From contig CAWIED010000002.1 in assembly GCA_963835085.1 (NCBI GenBank), positions 310,001-374,000 of the forward strand: a DNA stretch of 64,000 nucleotides. The letters run 5' to 3'. Of the stretch, positions 8,343 through 18,004 are shown one piece after another. The translations under genes and the position numbers were made by a program. Within the stretch, counting starts at the first letter, position 1; every line of letters starts with the position of its first letter. This stretch comes from JBDIAG01 sp963835085. GTDB taxonomy: Bacteria; Actinomycetota; Actinomycetes; Actinomycetales; CAWJMD01. Below the pieces are notes generated by a model. That model was not told where the DNA came from. It did not search any database and was given only the letters and a program-made list of their open reading frames with translations.

Positions 8343-11060
8343 ATGCTGCGCACTCTCGGCATCAAGTCCAGGATTCTGGCGTTGGCCGTTCCCGTCGCTG
8401 TTGTGACGGCTCTTGCTGTGATTCTTGGTCTGGCCATGGGTGCGCCCGTGTCGGTGGTGCTGCTGATCGGAGCGATCGGCGTCGTGGGTGTGGTGGCCAC
8501 GGTGGTGCTGGCGGGCGTGGTTGCGGCGTCCATCGTCGCTCCGTTGGACGAGCTCGGAGCGGCCGCCGACGAGGTGTCCGAGAGCCTGCCCGCCGTCCTG
8601 GAAAAGGCGCAGGCCGGTCACCACGTGGAGTACACCGAGATTCCCGTGGACGACTCCGGTGAGATCGGCCGGCTGACCGCTTCGGTCAACGAGCTCAGCA
8701 ACGCCTCCATCAGCTTCGCCAAGAGTCAGGCCGGCGTCTCGAAAGACCAGAGCAACGTTCGCACCCAGATCGCGGGCATGTTCGTCAACGTCGCGCGTCG
8801 CGACCAGACGCTGCTCAAGCGGCTGCTGTCCCAACTCGACCAGCTTGAACGCTCCGAGGAGAATCCCGACACCCTCGACTCCCTCTTCAAGCTCGATCAC
8901 CTCGCCACCCGGATGCGGCGCAACGCCGAATCGCTGCTCGTGCTCGCCGGCCGGGAGTCGAGCCGGCGCCGGCGTCAGCCCATGCCGCTGACCGATGTGG
9001 TGCGCTCCGCCTCCTCGGAGATCGAGCATTACGAGCGGGTCGACCTGGCCCAGTACGTCGACCCGGCCATGCTCGGCCACTCCGCACTGCCCACGGCCCA
9101 CCTCCTGGCCGAGCTGCTCGAGAACGCCACGCGCTACTCCGACCCGGGCAGCCGGGTCTCGGTCGAGACCAACGAGGGGCCCAAGGGGATCCGGGTCACC
9201 ATTGCCGACACCGGCCTGGGGATGAGCACCGAAGAGCTCGAGAAGTACAACGACCGGATTGCCAACCCGCCCGCGGATGATGTGATCGCGGCGGAGAAGA
9301 TGGGCTTCTACGTGGTGGGCCGGCTGGCGTCCAAGCTCGAGGCCTCGATCGTCCTCAGCAAGGGCGAGACCAAGGGCACCGTCGCCACGGTCGACCTCGC
9401 GCCTGCCCTGTTCGTGCCGGGCAGCGTGGCCACCACCGAAGAACCCGACACTGATTTCGGCATGGGCGACACGGCCTGGGAGGCGGATTCCGAGCCCGCG
9501 AGCACCTCGCCGGAGCCGGCGATGCTGACCGGGTCCGTGGCCTCTACCGACCCCAGCAAGATCTCGGTGACGCCCGACTTCAGCGCCGCCGCCTCAGCGT
9601 TGTCGTCGATGGAGAACGAGCAGCTGCTCGCCCCCGAGATCGTCCCGTCGCCCGCTCGTTCTGGTGCGCTGCCCGGCCGTACCGCGTTGCCGGGTCGCGG
9701 TGCACTTCCGGCTCGCGGCGACAAGGCTTCCGCTGCCCCCGTGTCCGCCGTGAGCACGACCGCCGTGAGCACGACCGCCGCGAGCACGGCCCCGGCTACG
9801 GCCGCCGCCGAGGCACCGGCCGAGTCGTCCGAACCGCGCTCCGCTGACACCGACGCGAACCAGCCCGCCCGCGGCGCAGCCACCGCGACGTCGACAAGTC
9901 CGGTCAAGGACGAGCGCCCGTCGAGCTCGGACGACTCCGCGAGCGAGCCCAAGCCCAAGCCGGAACCCGCCCCGGCCCCCTCCGCGCAGTTCGGCGCGCC
10001 ACCGGCGATCGACACTCCGCGCCGGGTGCCGAGTCCGCGTTCGGACGGCTCACCCACCTCTGGAAGCGGCCTGTTCGGTGGGATTCCTCGTCGCGAGGCC
10101 TCCACGCCCGGCCCGGCCTCGGCTGCTGGCCCTGCCCCGACCAACGCCCCCGCGCCGACCGGCTCTGCCGCAAGCGGCCCTGTAACCGGCCCCGCAACCG
10201 GTCCTGCCACAACCCGCCCAGCATCAACGGACACCGTCGAAGCCGGCCCGGCTGAAACCAGCCCTGCGGCTATTGGCACTGCTGTGGTGAGCCCTGCTGC
10301 CCGGAACTCGACGCCGACCACGCCCGGTGCGCCGAGCCCAACGCCGTCCGGCTCGGCTGCCGACAGCACCAAGAGCAGCCTCGCACCCCAGAGCAGCCCC
10401 ACACCCGAACGGCCCGGCAAGGCACCCACCGGACGCTCCTTCCTGAGCGCCCGCCAGGGCAGCGACAGCCGGGCGACCGCTTCCGAACTGTCATCGTTGT
10501 CGCGCTCGGCTGCCCCGGCCCAGGCACCGGCTCCAGCAGCCGCTCCCAAGCTGCCGATCGTGCCCACCGGTGCGGGAGCGCTGGACATCCTGCCCAGCGG
10601 TGGACGCGGCCTGCGTCGGCGCAAGCAGGAGCGGGGGGCGGCACCGGTCCCGTCCGTCAGCGCCATCGCGGCAGCGGCCGCCGCGCCCGACGAGGGTTAC
10701 GAGCCCAAGGCTTTCGCGCCTCCCGCCCCTATCGCCGGTGCTGCAGCGCCGGTGACCGGAACCCTGGACAGCAAGGGCGACTCGTCGCTGTCCGACGTGC
10801 TGCGAGCCCGCTCGGCGATGGCTTCGGCTGCGCTGTCCGAGCTCAGCCAGCTCTCCGGCGGTGCTCCGCTGGTGCGTCGCGAGCGCGGTGCCACGGAAGC
10901 CGGCAAGGCGGCCGCCGCCAGCCAGGCGCGCGCCGAGGCGCCGCCCGCCCCGAGCCGTCCGACCCGTTCGGCGGCCGACGTGCGCAGCATGCTGTCGGGC
11001 TTCCAGGCGGGCGTCGCCCGTGGCCGAGACGGCGAGAACACCGGCGTGGAGACCAAGTGA
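8343..11060 (+). CDS. Conservon sensor-like ATPase (CvnA)
   Basis: A 905-residue membrane histidine-kinase-like protein, first gene of a conservon. Start ATG 8343 has GGAGGG 8 bp upstream. Two adjacent transmembrane helices (about residues 8-52) have almost no extracellular loop, so the signal is probably sensed in the membrane or cytoplasm. A HAMP-like linker and a helical region (FKLDHLATRMRRNAESLLVLAG) follow, then a HATPase domain with N-box ELLENATRYS and G-box IADTGLGMS. The last ~500 residues are Ala/Pro/Ser/Thr-rich and low complexity, typical of CvnA. In Streptomyces, conservon proteins assemble into a membrane complex resembling G-protein-coupled signalling; I infer the same here. 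Confidence 0.9.
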   Translation: MLRTLGIKSRILALAVPVAVVTALAVILGLAMGAPVSVVLLIGAIGVVGVVATVVLAGVVAASIVAPLDELGAAADEVSESLPAVLEKAQAGHHVEYTEIPVDDSGEIGRLTASVNELSNASISFAKSQAGVSKDQSNVRTQIAGMFVNVARRDQTLLKRLLSQLDQLERSEENPDTLDSLFKLDHLATRMRRNAESLLVLAGRESSRRRRQPMPLTDVVRSASSEIEHYERVDLAQYVDPAMLGHSALPTAHLLAELLENATRYSDPGSRVSVETNEGPKGIRVTIADTGLGMSTEELEKYNDRIANPPADDVIAAEKMGFYVVGRLASKLEASIVLSKGETKGTVATVDLAPALFVPGSVATTEEPDTDFGMGDTAWEADSEPASTSPEPAMLTGSVASTDPSKISVTPDFSAAASALSSMENEQLLAPEIVPSPARSGALPGRTALPGRGALPARGDKASAAPVSAVSTTAVSTTAASTAPATAAAEAPAESSEPRSADTDANQPARGAATATSTSPVKDERPSSSDDSASEPKPKPEPAPAPSAQFGAPPAIDTPRRVPSPRSDGSPTSGSGLFGGIPRREASTPGPASAAGPAPTNAPAPTGSAASGPVTGPATGPATTRPASTDTVEAGPAETSPAAIGTAVVSPAARNSTPTTPGAPSPTPSGSAADSTKSSLAPQSSPTPERPGKAPTGRSFLSARQGSDSRATASELSSLSRSAAPAQAPAPAAAPKLPIVPTGAGALDILPSGGRGLRRRKQERGAAPVPSVSAIAAAAAAPDEGYEPKAFAPPAPIAGAAAPVTGTLDSKGDSSLSDVLRARSAMASAALSELSQLSGGAPLVRRERGATEAGKAAAASQARAEAPPAPSRPTRSAADVRSMLSGFQAGVARGRDGENTGVETK

Positions 11061-11139
11061 CAGCCGGCTCGTCAAGTCCACCTCTGTACGCCCCGACAAC
11101 ACACCCAGCAGCTATTGCCCGCATCACCGGAGGAGAACC

Positions 11140-11586
11140 GTGACCACACTGAGCGCCGAGGCAGCGAACTTCAGCTGGCTCCTGGACAATTTCGTCAAGA
11201 GCGTGCCTGACGTTCGGCACACCCTGGTCGTCTCGGCCGACGGTCTGCTGATGGCCATGTCCGACGACCTCGACCGCACGCAGGGCGACCAGATGTCCGC
11301 GATCGTGGCGGGCATGTCGTCCTTGACCCGTGGCGCGGCCCGCCAGCTCGGAGCCGGCGACGTGCGCCAGGCCATCATGGAGATGGACGCGATGTTCATG
11401 TTCCTGATGAACATCTCCGACGGTTCCGTGCTGGCTGTGGTGGCCGACGCGTCGTGCGACGTGGGGCTCGTGGGCTACGAGATGGCGATGCTCGTCTCGC
11501 GTACCGAGGCCACCCTCACGCCCCAGTTGGTCACCGAGATGCGTTCCCGTCTGCCCGTTCACGGCGAGACCCGCGCGAACGGCTGA
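11140..11586 (+). CDS. Roadblock/LC7 domain protein (CvnB)
   Basis: A 148-residue Roadblock/LC7 protein: NFSWLLDNFVKSVPDVRHTL and VVSADGLLMAMSDDLDR are typical of the family. In conservons this protein acts as the regulator or GAP-like partner of the small GTPase. Start GTG 11140 is set by GGAGGAG a few bases upstream. It lies 79 bp after the kinase-like gene and precedes the DUF742 gene by 8 bp, so it is cotranscribed with both. Confidence 0.92.
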   Translation: MTTLSAEAANFSWLLDNFVKSVPDVRHTLVVSADGLLMAMSDDLDRTQGDQMSAIVAGMSSLTRGAARQLGAGDVRQAIMEMDAMFMFLMNISDGSVLAVVADASCDVGLVGYEMAMLVSRTEATLTPQLVTEMRSRLPVHGETRANG

Positions 11587-11594
11587 TCCTCGAC

Positions 11595-12008
11595 ATGGCT
11601 GATGACGATGGCCTGAACGGGCCGGCGCACGGATACGAGGAGGAAGAGTCCTACTCGGTTCGTCCGTACACCATGACCGGCGGCCGAACTCGGACTGCCA
11701 ACGCGTCCGAGCTGCCGCTCGAGGCGCTCGTCGAGGGTCTGATCGAACCGGTGGTCACGCAGACTCCCGAACGCCGCAACATCCTCGAGCTAACGCGCAA
11801 TCAATACCTCTCGATCATGGAGCTGTCGGCCCACCTCAAGATCCCAGTGGGTGTCGTTCGGATCCTGGTCAGCGATCTCCATGAGTCCAAGAGTGTCCGT
11901 CTCCACGGCCTCACCCCGTCCATGTCCACCCCTGGGTCATCCCAGGACAACACAGCTGCCACGCTCAGCGTTCTGGAGAGTGTTCTCAATGGCATTGCCT
12001 CGCTCTGA
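11595..12008 (+). CDS. DUF742 protein (CvnC)
   Basis: A 137-residue DUF742 protein carrying the hallmark SVRPYTMTGGRT near the N-terminus and a winged-helix-like C-terminal half (NILELTRNQYLSIMELSAHL, VGVVRILVSDL). It is the third conservon component; its biochemical role is poorly defined. ATG 11595 follows the cvnB stop by 8 bp with no clear ribosome binding site, so translation is probably coupled. Its 3' end overlaps the GTPase gene by 20 bp. Confidence 0.92.
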   Translation: MADDDGLNGPAHGYEEEESYSVRPYTMTGGRTRTANASELPLEALVEGLIEPVVTQTPERRNILELTRNQYLSIMELSAHLKIPVGVVRILVSDLHESKSVRLHGLTPSMSTPGSSQDNTAATLSVLESVLNGIASL

Positions 12009-12603
12009 GGTCGCTTCTGTGGGTGCGGAAACTCCGCGTCACCAACCGGCTCCCACAGTGACCAAGATCGTCGTCGCCGGGGGCTTCTCCGTCGGCAAGA
12101 CCACGTTCATCGGGTCCATCTCCGACATCGAGCCGCTCTCAACCGAAGCCGCGATGACCGACCGGTCGGTGGGCATCGATGACGCGGGTCTGCAGACCTC
12201 GCGCAAGACCACCACCACCGTCGCCATGGACTTCGGCCGCATCGAGCTGCCGGGCAACCTGTGGCTGTACCTGTTCGGCACGCCCGGGCAAGACCGGTTC
12301 CTGTTCATGTGGGACGACCTGGTGCACGGCGCGATCGGCGGGATCGTGCTCGTCGACACCGACCGGCTCGACCAGTGCTTCCCGGCGGTCGACTACTTCG
12401 AAGGACGGCGCATCCCGTTCATCGTCGCGGTCAACTGCTTCGACGGCATCGCGCACCACGACCTTGACTCGGTGCGCGAGGCCCTGGCCGTCTCGCCCGA
12501 GGTGCCCATGGTGTACACCGACGCCCGTTCCAAGCAGGCCACCAAGCACGCGCTCATCACCTTGGTTCAGCTGGCGATGCGCCGGTTGACCGAGGCTCGC
12601 TGA
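11989..12603 (+). CDS. Small Ras-like GTPase (CvnD)
   Basis: A 204-residue small GTPase of the conservon/MglA-like group. P-loop GGFSVGKT is at about residues 31-38, the switch II region is GTPGQDRFLFMWDD, and the specificity motif is VNCFD in place of NKxD. GTP/GDP cycling would signal together with CvnA-C at the membrane. The first ~22 residues form a flexible extension. ATG 11989 overlaps the DUF742 gene by 20 bp, so the four genes form one operon. Confidence 0.92.
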   Translation: MALPRSEVASVGAETPRHQPAPTVTKIVVAGGFSVGKTTFIGSISDIEPLSTEAAMTDRSVGIDDAGLQTSRKTTTTVAMDFGRIELPGNLWLYLFGTPGQDRFLFMWDDLVHGAIGGIVLVDTDRLDQCFPAVDYFEGRRIPFIVAVNCFDGIAHHDLDSVREALAVSPEVPMVYTDARSKQATKHALITLVQLAMRRLTEAR

Positions 12604-13010
12604 GCGCACCTACCGATCGCCGATCCGCCTAAAGGTCCGGGTCACGAAGGGGATAGATCGGTCTTGAGGGGAGAATCCGGGCTGGCATCTACGGCTGGTC
12701 CGGATTCCCCGTCACCTTCTGCTCGACCGCACGCTGCAGCGTCGACGTGTGATGTTCGCCATCGTAAGGCGGCCGACGTGGGCGGATTCCATCCCGTCCC
12801 GGCCAGATCTGCAGGCGAACTGCCCTTTTTGGCCCTCCACGCGGCCATTTCTACCTCTACTCGGCCACACAGCTGCCCACTGGGCAGTACCGTGTTGGCT
12901 GCCCAGGTCAGCCCTGTTCGCCGGTGAGTGACGTTGCCCGCCGCGAATGACCTCGCTGGGAGCGTCTCGCAACGTCGCGCTCCGGCGAGACGCCCGAAAG
13001 TGAGCCAAAG
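12604..13010. other. Conservon-glgP spacer with two inverted repeats
   Basis: No convincing gene is found here. GGGG-A-GAATCCGG (12668-12680) pairs with CCGGATTCCCC (12700-12710) across a 19-base loop and is a plausible conservon terminator. Near the far end GCGTCTCGC (12962-12970) and GCGAGACGC (12985-12993) form a 9-bp inverted repeat 17 bp before the glgP start, which could be an operator or a leader hairpin that limits translation. Confidence 0.45.
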
Positions 13011-15560
13011 TTGAGCCCGAGTCAGCCTGATCGCCAGACCGCCGTCGTCTCCGACGAATCTCCGTCGACCGACGCCAACCGGATGGGCCCAGGTTCCTCG
13101 CCCACGCACGAGCTGGCGGTGGGCCCGGTCGTGCAGCCTCCGGCCACGGTCGACGGGTTCGTCAAGGAGTTCCTGGCCGAGCTCAACTTCGGGCAGGGCG
13201 TGATGCTGTCGCGCTCCACCGTCAACGACCAGTACTTCGCGCTCGCCAAGACCGTCCGTCGCTACCTGATGGCCGCCTGGCTCGAGACCGGTGCCCGGCG
13301 CCGGGCCGCCCCCACCAAGATGGTGGGCTACCTCTCCGCGGAGTACCTGCTCGGCCGCCAGCTCGGCAACAACCTGCTGGCCACCAACCTCATGGACGTG
13401 GCCGAGGACGCGCTCAAGGAGTGCGGCATCGACATCGCCACCGTGCGCGCTCAGGAGGTGGAACCGGGCCTCGGCAACGGCGGCCTCGGCCGCTTGGCCG
13501 CCTGTTTCATCGACTCGCTCGCCACCATGGACGTGCCGTGTATCGGCTACGGCATTCGGTACGAGTACGGCATCTTCCGGCAGACCTTCGTCGACGAGCG
13601 TCAGGTGGAGCTGCCCGACTCGTGGCTCTCGCTCGGCTCGCCGTGGGAGTTCCCGCACCCGGAGCGTGGCGTCCAGGTCGACTTCGGCGGCCGCACCGAG
13701 GACTACGTCGACGAGCAGGGCCGCGAGCGCACCCGCTGGCTTCCCGACTGGAACGTCATGGGCGTGCCTTACCACTACATGGTGCCGGGCTTCCAGAACG
13801 GCGTCGTGAACACGCTGCGGCTGTGGAGCGCCCAGGCCACGCAGGCCTTCGACCTGCAGATCTTCAACGCCGGCGATTACGCCGAGGCCGTGCGGGCGCA
13901 GACCTTCGCCGAGAACATCTCCAAGGTGCTCTACCCGGAGGACTCCACGCCGCAGGGCCGCGAGCTGCGGCTGCAGCAGCAATACTTCTTCGTGGCGTGT
14001 TCCCTGCACGACTACATCGAACACACCCTGCCGCCGGGCTTCGACCTGCACGAGCTGCCCGAGCGCATCATCTTCCAACTCAACGACACCCATCCGGTGA
14101 TCGCGATCCCCGAGCTGATGCGCATCCTCGTCGACCGCAAGGGCTTCGAGTGGGACGAGGCATGGTCGATCACCCAGCGCTGTTTCGCCTACACGTGCCA
14201 CACCCTGCTGCCCGAGGCGCTGGAAGTCTGGCCGGTGGAGCTGCTCGGCCGGCTGCTGCCCCGCCACCTCGAGATCATCTATCGCATCAACGAGGAGTTC
14301 CTCGCCGAGGTGCGCGAGGCCTTCCCGGGCGACGAGATGCGCGTTCGCCGGATGTCGATCGTGGCCGAGCACCCCGAGCGGGCCGTCCGGATGGCCTTCC
14401 TGGCCACGGTGGCCGGTTCGAAGGTCAATGGCGTGGCCGCGCTGCACTCGCAGCTGTTGGCCGACAAGGTGCTGCCCGACTTCTCCGAGTACTGGCCCGA
14501 CAAGTTCACCAACGTCACCAACGGGGTCACCCCCCGGCGTTTCGTGCGCCTGGCCAACCGCCGGCTGTCGAAGCTCATCACCGAGGCCATCGGCGACGGG
14601 TGGGTCACCGACCTCGACAAGCTCCGCGAGCTCGAGCCGCTGGCCGACGACCCGAGCTTCCGGGCCGAGTTCCGCCGGGTCAAGAGCGAGAACAAGACCC
14701 GGCTGTTCACCCTGCTGCGCGCCCGCGACGGTCTCCGGCTGCCCGAAGACCCGATGCTCGACGTGATGGTCAAGCGGCTGCACGAGTACAAGCGGCAGAC
14801 GCTCAAGCTGCTGCACATCGTCTCGGCGTACGACGACATCCTCTCCGGCGACCCTTCCGCCCTCGACCGGCCGGCGCGCACCTTCGTCTTCGGCGCCAAG
14901 GCGGCGCCCGGCTACCACATGGCGAAGGAGATCATCTTCCTGATCAACTCGGTCGCCAAGGTGATCAACGCCGACGAGCGGGTGGACGGCCGGCTATCCA
15001 TCGCCTTCCCGGCCAACTACAACGTGACGCTGGCCGAGAAGCTGATCCCCGCCTCCGATCTCTCCGAGCAGATCTCCCTGGCGGGCAAGGAGGCCTCCGG
15101 CACGGGCAACATGAAGTTCGCCCTCAACGGTGCGCTCACCATCGGCACCGACGACGGCGCCAACGTCGAGATCCGCGAGCTCGTGGGCGACGACAACTTC
15201 TTCCTGTTCGGGCTCACCGAGCCCGAAGTGGAGGAGTTGCGCGCCAAGGGCTACGTGCCGAGCGCCTACTACGAGGCCAACCCCAAGCTCAAGCGGACGA
15301 TCGACCTCATCGCCAGCGGCCACTTCACCGGAGGAGACCGTGGCGCCGTCGGCTCGGTGATCGACAACCTGCTCTACAACGACCCGTTCATGGCGCTGGC
15401 CGACTTCCAGTCGTACCTCAACGCACAGGCCAGGGTCGACAAGGCGTACGGCGACACCGACAGCTGGACCAGGTCGGCCATCCTCAACGTCGCCCGGTGT
15501 GGCTTCTTCTCCTCCGACCGCTCCATGCGCGACTACATCGAGCGGATCTGGCACACCTGA
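13011..15560 (+). CDS. glgP: Glycogen/maltodextrin phosphorylase
   Basis: Releases glucose 1-phosphate from alpha-1,4-glucans using phosphate and pyridoxal phosphate. The 849-residue protein has the GT35 features: GYLSAEYLLGRQLGNNL, EPGLGNGGLGRLAACFIDS near the active site, and the PLP-lysine signature EASGTGNMKFALNGAL. The length is normal for the family. TTG 13011 is the longest start. ATG 13083 is an alternative, since the first ~40 residues are poorly structured and no good ribosome binding site is visible. It stands alone, ending in a strong hairpin. It may act with the debranching-like enzyme at 24.8-26.0 kb and the GH13 enzyme at 47.5 kb. Confidence 0.95.
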   Translation: MSPSQPDRQTAVVSDESPSTDANRMGPGSSPTHELAVGPVVQPPATVDGFVKEFLAELNFGQGVMLSRSTVNDQYFALAKTVRRYLMAAWLETGARRRAAPTKMVGYLSAEYLLGRQLGNNLLATNLMDVAEDALKECGIDIATVRAQEVEPGLGNGGLGRLAACFIDSLATMDVPCIGYGIRYEYGIFRQTFVDERQVELPDSWLSLGSPWEFPHPERGVQVDFGGRTEDYVDEQGRERTRWLPDWNVMGVPYHYMVPGFQNGVVNTLRLWSAQATQAFDLQIFNAGDYAEAVRAQTFAENISKVLYPEDSTPQGRELRLQQQYFFVACSLHDYIEHTLPPGFDLHELPERIIFQLNDTHPVIAIPELMRILVDRKGFEWDEAWSITQRCFAYTCHTLLPEALEVWPVELLGRLLPRHLEIIYRINEEFLAEVREAFPGDEMRVRRMSIVAEHPERAVRMAFLATVAGSKVNGVAALHSQLLADKVLPDFSEYWPDKFTNVTNGVTPRRFVRLANRRLSKLITEAIGDGWVTDLDKLRELEPLADDPSFRAEFRRVKSENKTRLFTLLRARDGLRLPEDPMLDVMVKRLHEYKRQTLKLLHIVSAYDDILSGDPSALDRPARTFVFGAKAAPGYHMAKEIIFLINSVAKVINADERVDGRLSIAFPANYNVTLAEKLIPASDLSEQISLAGKEASGTGNMKFALNGALTIGTDDGANVEIRELVGDDNFFLFGLTEPEVEELRAKGYVPSAYYEANPKLKRTIDLIASGHFTGGDRGAVGSVIDNLLYNDPFMALADFQSYLNAQARVDKAYGDTDSWTRSAILNVARCGFFSSDRSMRDYIERIWHT

Positions 15561-15580
15561 GCTGATCCGTCGTCGGGCGT

Positions 15581-15618
15581 TGCAGCGGTGCTCGGATCCG
15601 CACCCGAGCACCGCTGCA
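15581..15618. terminator. glgP terminator hairpin
   Basis: TGCAGCGGTGCTCGG (15581-15595) and its perfect complement (15604-15618) form a 15-bp stem with an 8-base loop, 21 bp after the glgP stop. There is no T-run, as is common for actinobacterial terminators. Confidence 0.8.
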
Positions 15619-15738
15619 CGGCTCGGTGCCTGGCGCGGACCGAACGGCATTGTTCGTCAGTCGTGGTCGATCAGGCGTCATTGCGGCGCTCAGGTGCGGT
15701 GTGGGGCAGGGTGCGGATGAGGGACAGCAACCACTCGG

Positions 15739-16434
15739 GTGAGGATCGAGACCGACAATGGGTGCGTGCTGAACGTCTCGGCGGTTGATGGCGTCTTCCG
15801 AGTGCTCGACCTGGCGGGTGTGCTGGCCAATGCCCTGATCGGCGGTGTCATTGCGCGCAACGCCAGGCTCGATCCCATCGGCTTTGCGGCGATCGCGATC
15901 GTCTCGGGTCTGGGCGGCGGCCTGCTGCGAGACACCCTGCTGCAGGCGGGTACCCCACTGGCCTTGACCGACATCAGCTACGTCACCACGGCGCTCGTCG
16001 GTGCCGCGCTGGCGTTCGCGGTGCCGATCGGCGGCCGGCGCTGGGACTATCCGCTGGCCGTTCTCGATGCGCTGGCGCTGGGTTGCTGGGCGGTGGCCGG
16101 CACCGCCAAGACCCTCGGAGTGGGCTTGGGCCTGTTGGCCGCCGTGCTGCTCGGCATCACCACGGCCGTGGGCGGGGGAGCGATCCGCGACGTGCTGTTG
16201 CAGCGCACTCCAGCGATCTTCGGCGGCAACACCCTGTATGCCACGTCGGCCCTGCTGGCCAGTGTCGTCATGATCGGCTTCTGGGCGATCGGTCAACCCA
16301 ACGCGGGGCTGATCCTGGGCACCGTGGCCGGCGCGGGCCTGTGTCTGGTGGCGCGCTGGCGTGGCTGGATGCTTCCCGCCAGCGACTCCTGGCGAGTGCC
16401 CGTCGTGCCACTGCGGCTGCGCCGTCGTCGGTGA
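15739..16434 (+). CDS. TRIC/UPF0126 family membrane protein
   Basis: A ~230-residue integral membrane protein made of two homologous three-helix halves. Each half carries the family glycine motif, GLGGGLLRDTLL and AVGGGAIRDVLL. Members are prokaryotic trimeric intracellular cation (TRIC) channel homologues, and some relatives are proposed glycine transporters. About seven hydrophobic helices are evident, with a basic C-terminus. The start may be GTG 15739 or GTG 15766; neither has a good ribosome binding site. It is monocistronic, between the glgP hairpin and a GST-like gene. Confidence 0.88.
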   Translation: MRIETDNGCVLNVSAVDGVFRVLDLAGVLANALIGGVIARNARLDPIGFAAIAIVSGLGGGLLRDTLLQAGTPLALTDISYVTTALVGAALAFAVPIGGRRWDYPLAVLDALALGCWAVAGTAKTLGVGLGLLAAVLLGITTAVGGGAIRDVLLQRTPAIFGGNTLYATSALLASVVMIGFWAIGQPNAGLILGTVAGAGLCLVARWRGWMLPASDSWRVPVVPLRLRRRR

Positions 16435-16644
16435 CCGGCTGCGCCGTCGTCGGTGAGCGGTCGCTGGGTTGATCAGTCGTCTGGGTTGGTCAGTCATCTG
16501 GACCAACGGCGATCACTGAGAGTCTGGCCGACCTGCCGGGACTGATCCTTTCCGTCAGACAATTCGGCCTTGCGGCTTCGCACCCGTCGCTACCTGGCAA
16601 CCTCAGGATTAGACTTGAATCGTCAACTACTTCGAGGAGGATCG

Positions 16645-17700
16645 GTGTCGGAGTCGCACCCAGAGGCCCGAAACGCCCCGGAATCGGGTGCCTTCGAGCG
16701 TGACACCCGATACATCGACGATCGGATCACAGCCGATGCCCCTGCTGGGGCGCCCACCGGGGAGCGAGTCGGGGAGATGGTGTGGCCCGTCGAGCCGGGC
16801 CGCTACCGGCTGGTGGCAGCCCGTGCCTGCCCCTGGGCGCACCGCACGATCATCGTCCGGCGCCTGCTCGGCCTCGAGAGCGCCATCTCACTCGCCCTGG
16901 CGGCGCCCACGCACGATGTGCGGTCGTGGAACTTCGGTCTCGATCCCGACGGGGTCGACCCGGTGCTCGGGATCGAGCGGCTGCAACAGGCCTACTTCGC
17001 CCGTGTTCCCGACTACCCGCGCGGCATCACCGTCCCGGCTGTCGTCGACGTGCCGTCAGGCCAGGTCGTCACCAACAACTTCTCCCAGATCACCCTCGAC
17101 TTCTCCACGCAGTGGCGCCAGTACCACCGCGCCGGAGCGCCCGACCTCTACCCCGTCGATCTGCGCGATGAGATCGATACCGTCGCCCGCCGCGTCTACA
17201 CCGAGATCAACAACGGGGTCTACCGCTGCGGCTTCGCCGGAGACCAAGGCGCCTATGAGGCTGCTTACGATCGGCTGTGGACGGCGCTCGACTGGGTGGC
17301 CGAGCGGCTCTCCAAGCGCCGCTATCTGGTGGGCGATCACCTCACCGAGGCGGACGTCCGGCTCTTCACGACGCTGGTGCGCTTCGACCCCGTGTATCAC
17401 GGCCATTTCAAGTGCAACCGCTCCACGCTGAGAGATCTGCCGCCGCTGGCCGACTATCTGCGCGATCTCTACCAGACGCCGGGGTTCGGTGACACCACCG
17501 ACATCGAGCAGATCAAGCAGCACTACTACCTGGTGCATACCGAGATCAATCCGCGACGAGTCGTGCCCAAGGGTCCTGACCTCACCTGGATGCTCGAACC
17601 GCACGGCCGAGAGTCGTTGGGCGGCAGCCCGTTCGGCGCTGGAACGGCGCCCGGCCCGGTCGCCCCCGGCGAAGCGGTGCCGGCCGGCCACCGGCCCTGA
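16645..17700 (+). CDS. Glutathionyl-hydroquinone reductase-like GST (Xi class)
   Basis: A 351-residue Xi-class GST (YqjG/ECM4 family), with the catalytic cysteine C62 in ARACPWAHR, the thioredoxin-fold VPAVVD segment and an all-helical C-terminal domain (LVGDHLTEADVRLFTTLVRFD). The family reduces S-thiol-conjugated hydroquinones. Because the window also encodes a mycothiol-type amidase, I infer that mycothiol rather than glutathione is the thiol here. GTG 16645 is the start, set by AGGAGG four bases upstream. The last ~30 residues are Gly/Pro-rich and variable. Confidence 0.88.
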   Translation: MSESHPEARNAPESGAFERDTRYIDDRITADAPAGAPTGERVGEMVWPVEPGRYRLVAARACPWAHRTIIVRRLLGLESAISLALAAPTHDVRSWNFGLDPDGVDPVLGIERLQQAYFARVPDYPRGITVPAVVDVPSGQVVTNNFSQITLDFSTQWRQYHRAGAPDLYPVDLRDEIDTVARRVYTEINNGVYRCGFAGDQGAYEAAYDRLWTALDWVAERLSKRRYLVGDHLTEADVRLFTTLVRFDPVYHGHFKCNRSTLRDLPPLADYLRDLYQTPGFGDTTDIEQIKQHYYLVHTEINPRRVVPKGPDLTWMLEPHGRESLGGSPFGAGTAPGPVAPGEAVPAGHRP

Positions 17701-17753
17701 TCCGGCCGCTGCCAGCCTGCACCTGACCCGCCACCGGGCCCGGCCGACGGCGC

Positions 17754-17865
17754 GCGAGGCAGCAGCCGGCTCCGGCCGCGGGCACGGCCCGCGCACTCGC
17801 CGGCAGCGAGCGAGGCAGCAGTCGGCTCGCGACTGCAGGCACCGGCCCGCGCGCCTGCCGGCGGC
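17754..17865. repeat. 56-bp imperfect direct duplication
   Basis: Two neighbouring ~56-bp copies (17754-17809 and 17810-17865) begin GCGAGGCAGCAG and end in GCC-GG; they differ at roughly a fifth of positions. They fill most of the 304-bp GC-rich spacer between the GST-like gene and cysK, which shows no gene. A local duplication that has since diverged is the simplest reading. Confidence 0.6.
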
Positions 17866-18004
17866 TCGCTACCATCGACCCGACTGACCTGTCCACGATG
17901 TGGGACGGCTGCCCTGCTCCGGGAAGGGTTGCCGACGGCACATCGTTGACGCAGCCGAGCACAAGGGCCATCGCCGGCCCAACCCGAGAGCCCGAGGAGA
18001 GCCA

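Noticed and set aside
12642..14918. A 758-codon open frame antisense to glgP
   Set aside because: It mirrors a real gene's codon bias in GC-rich DNA, has no recognisable domain, and covers a strongly conserved enzyme.
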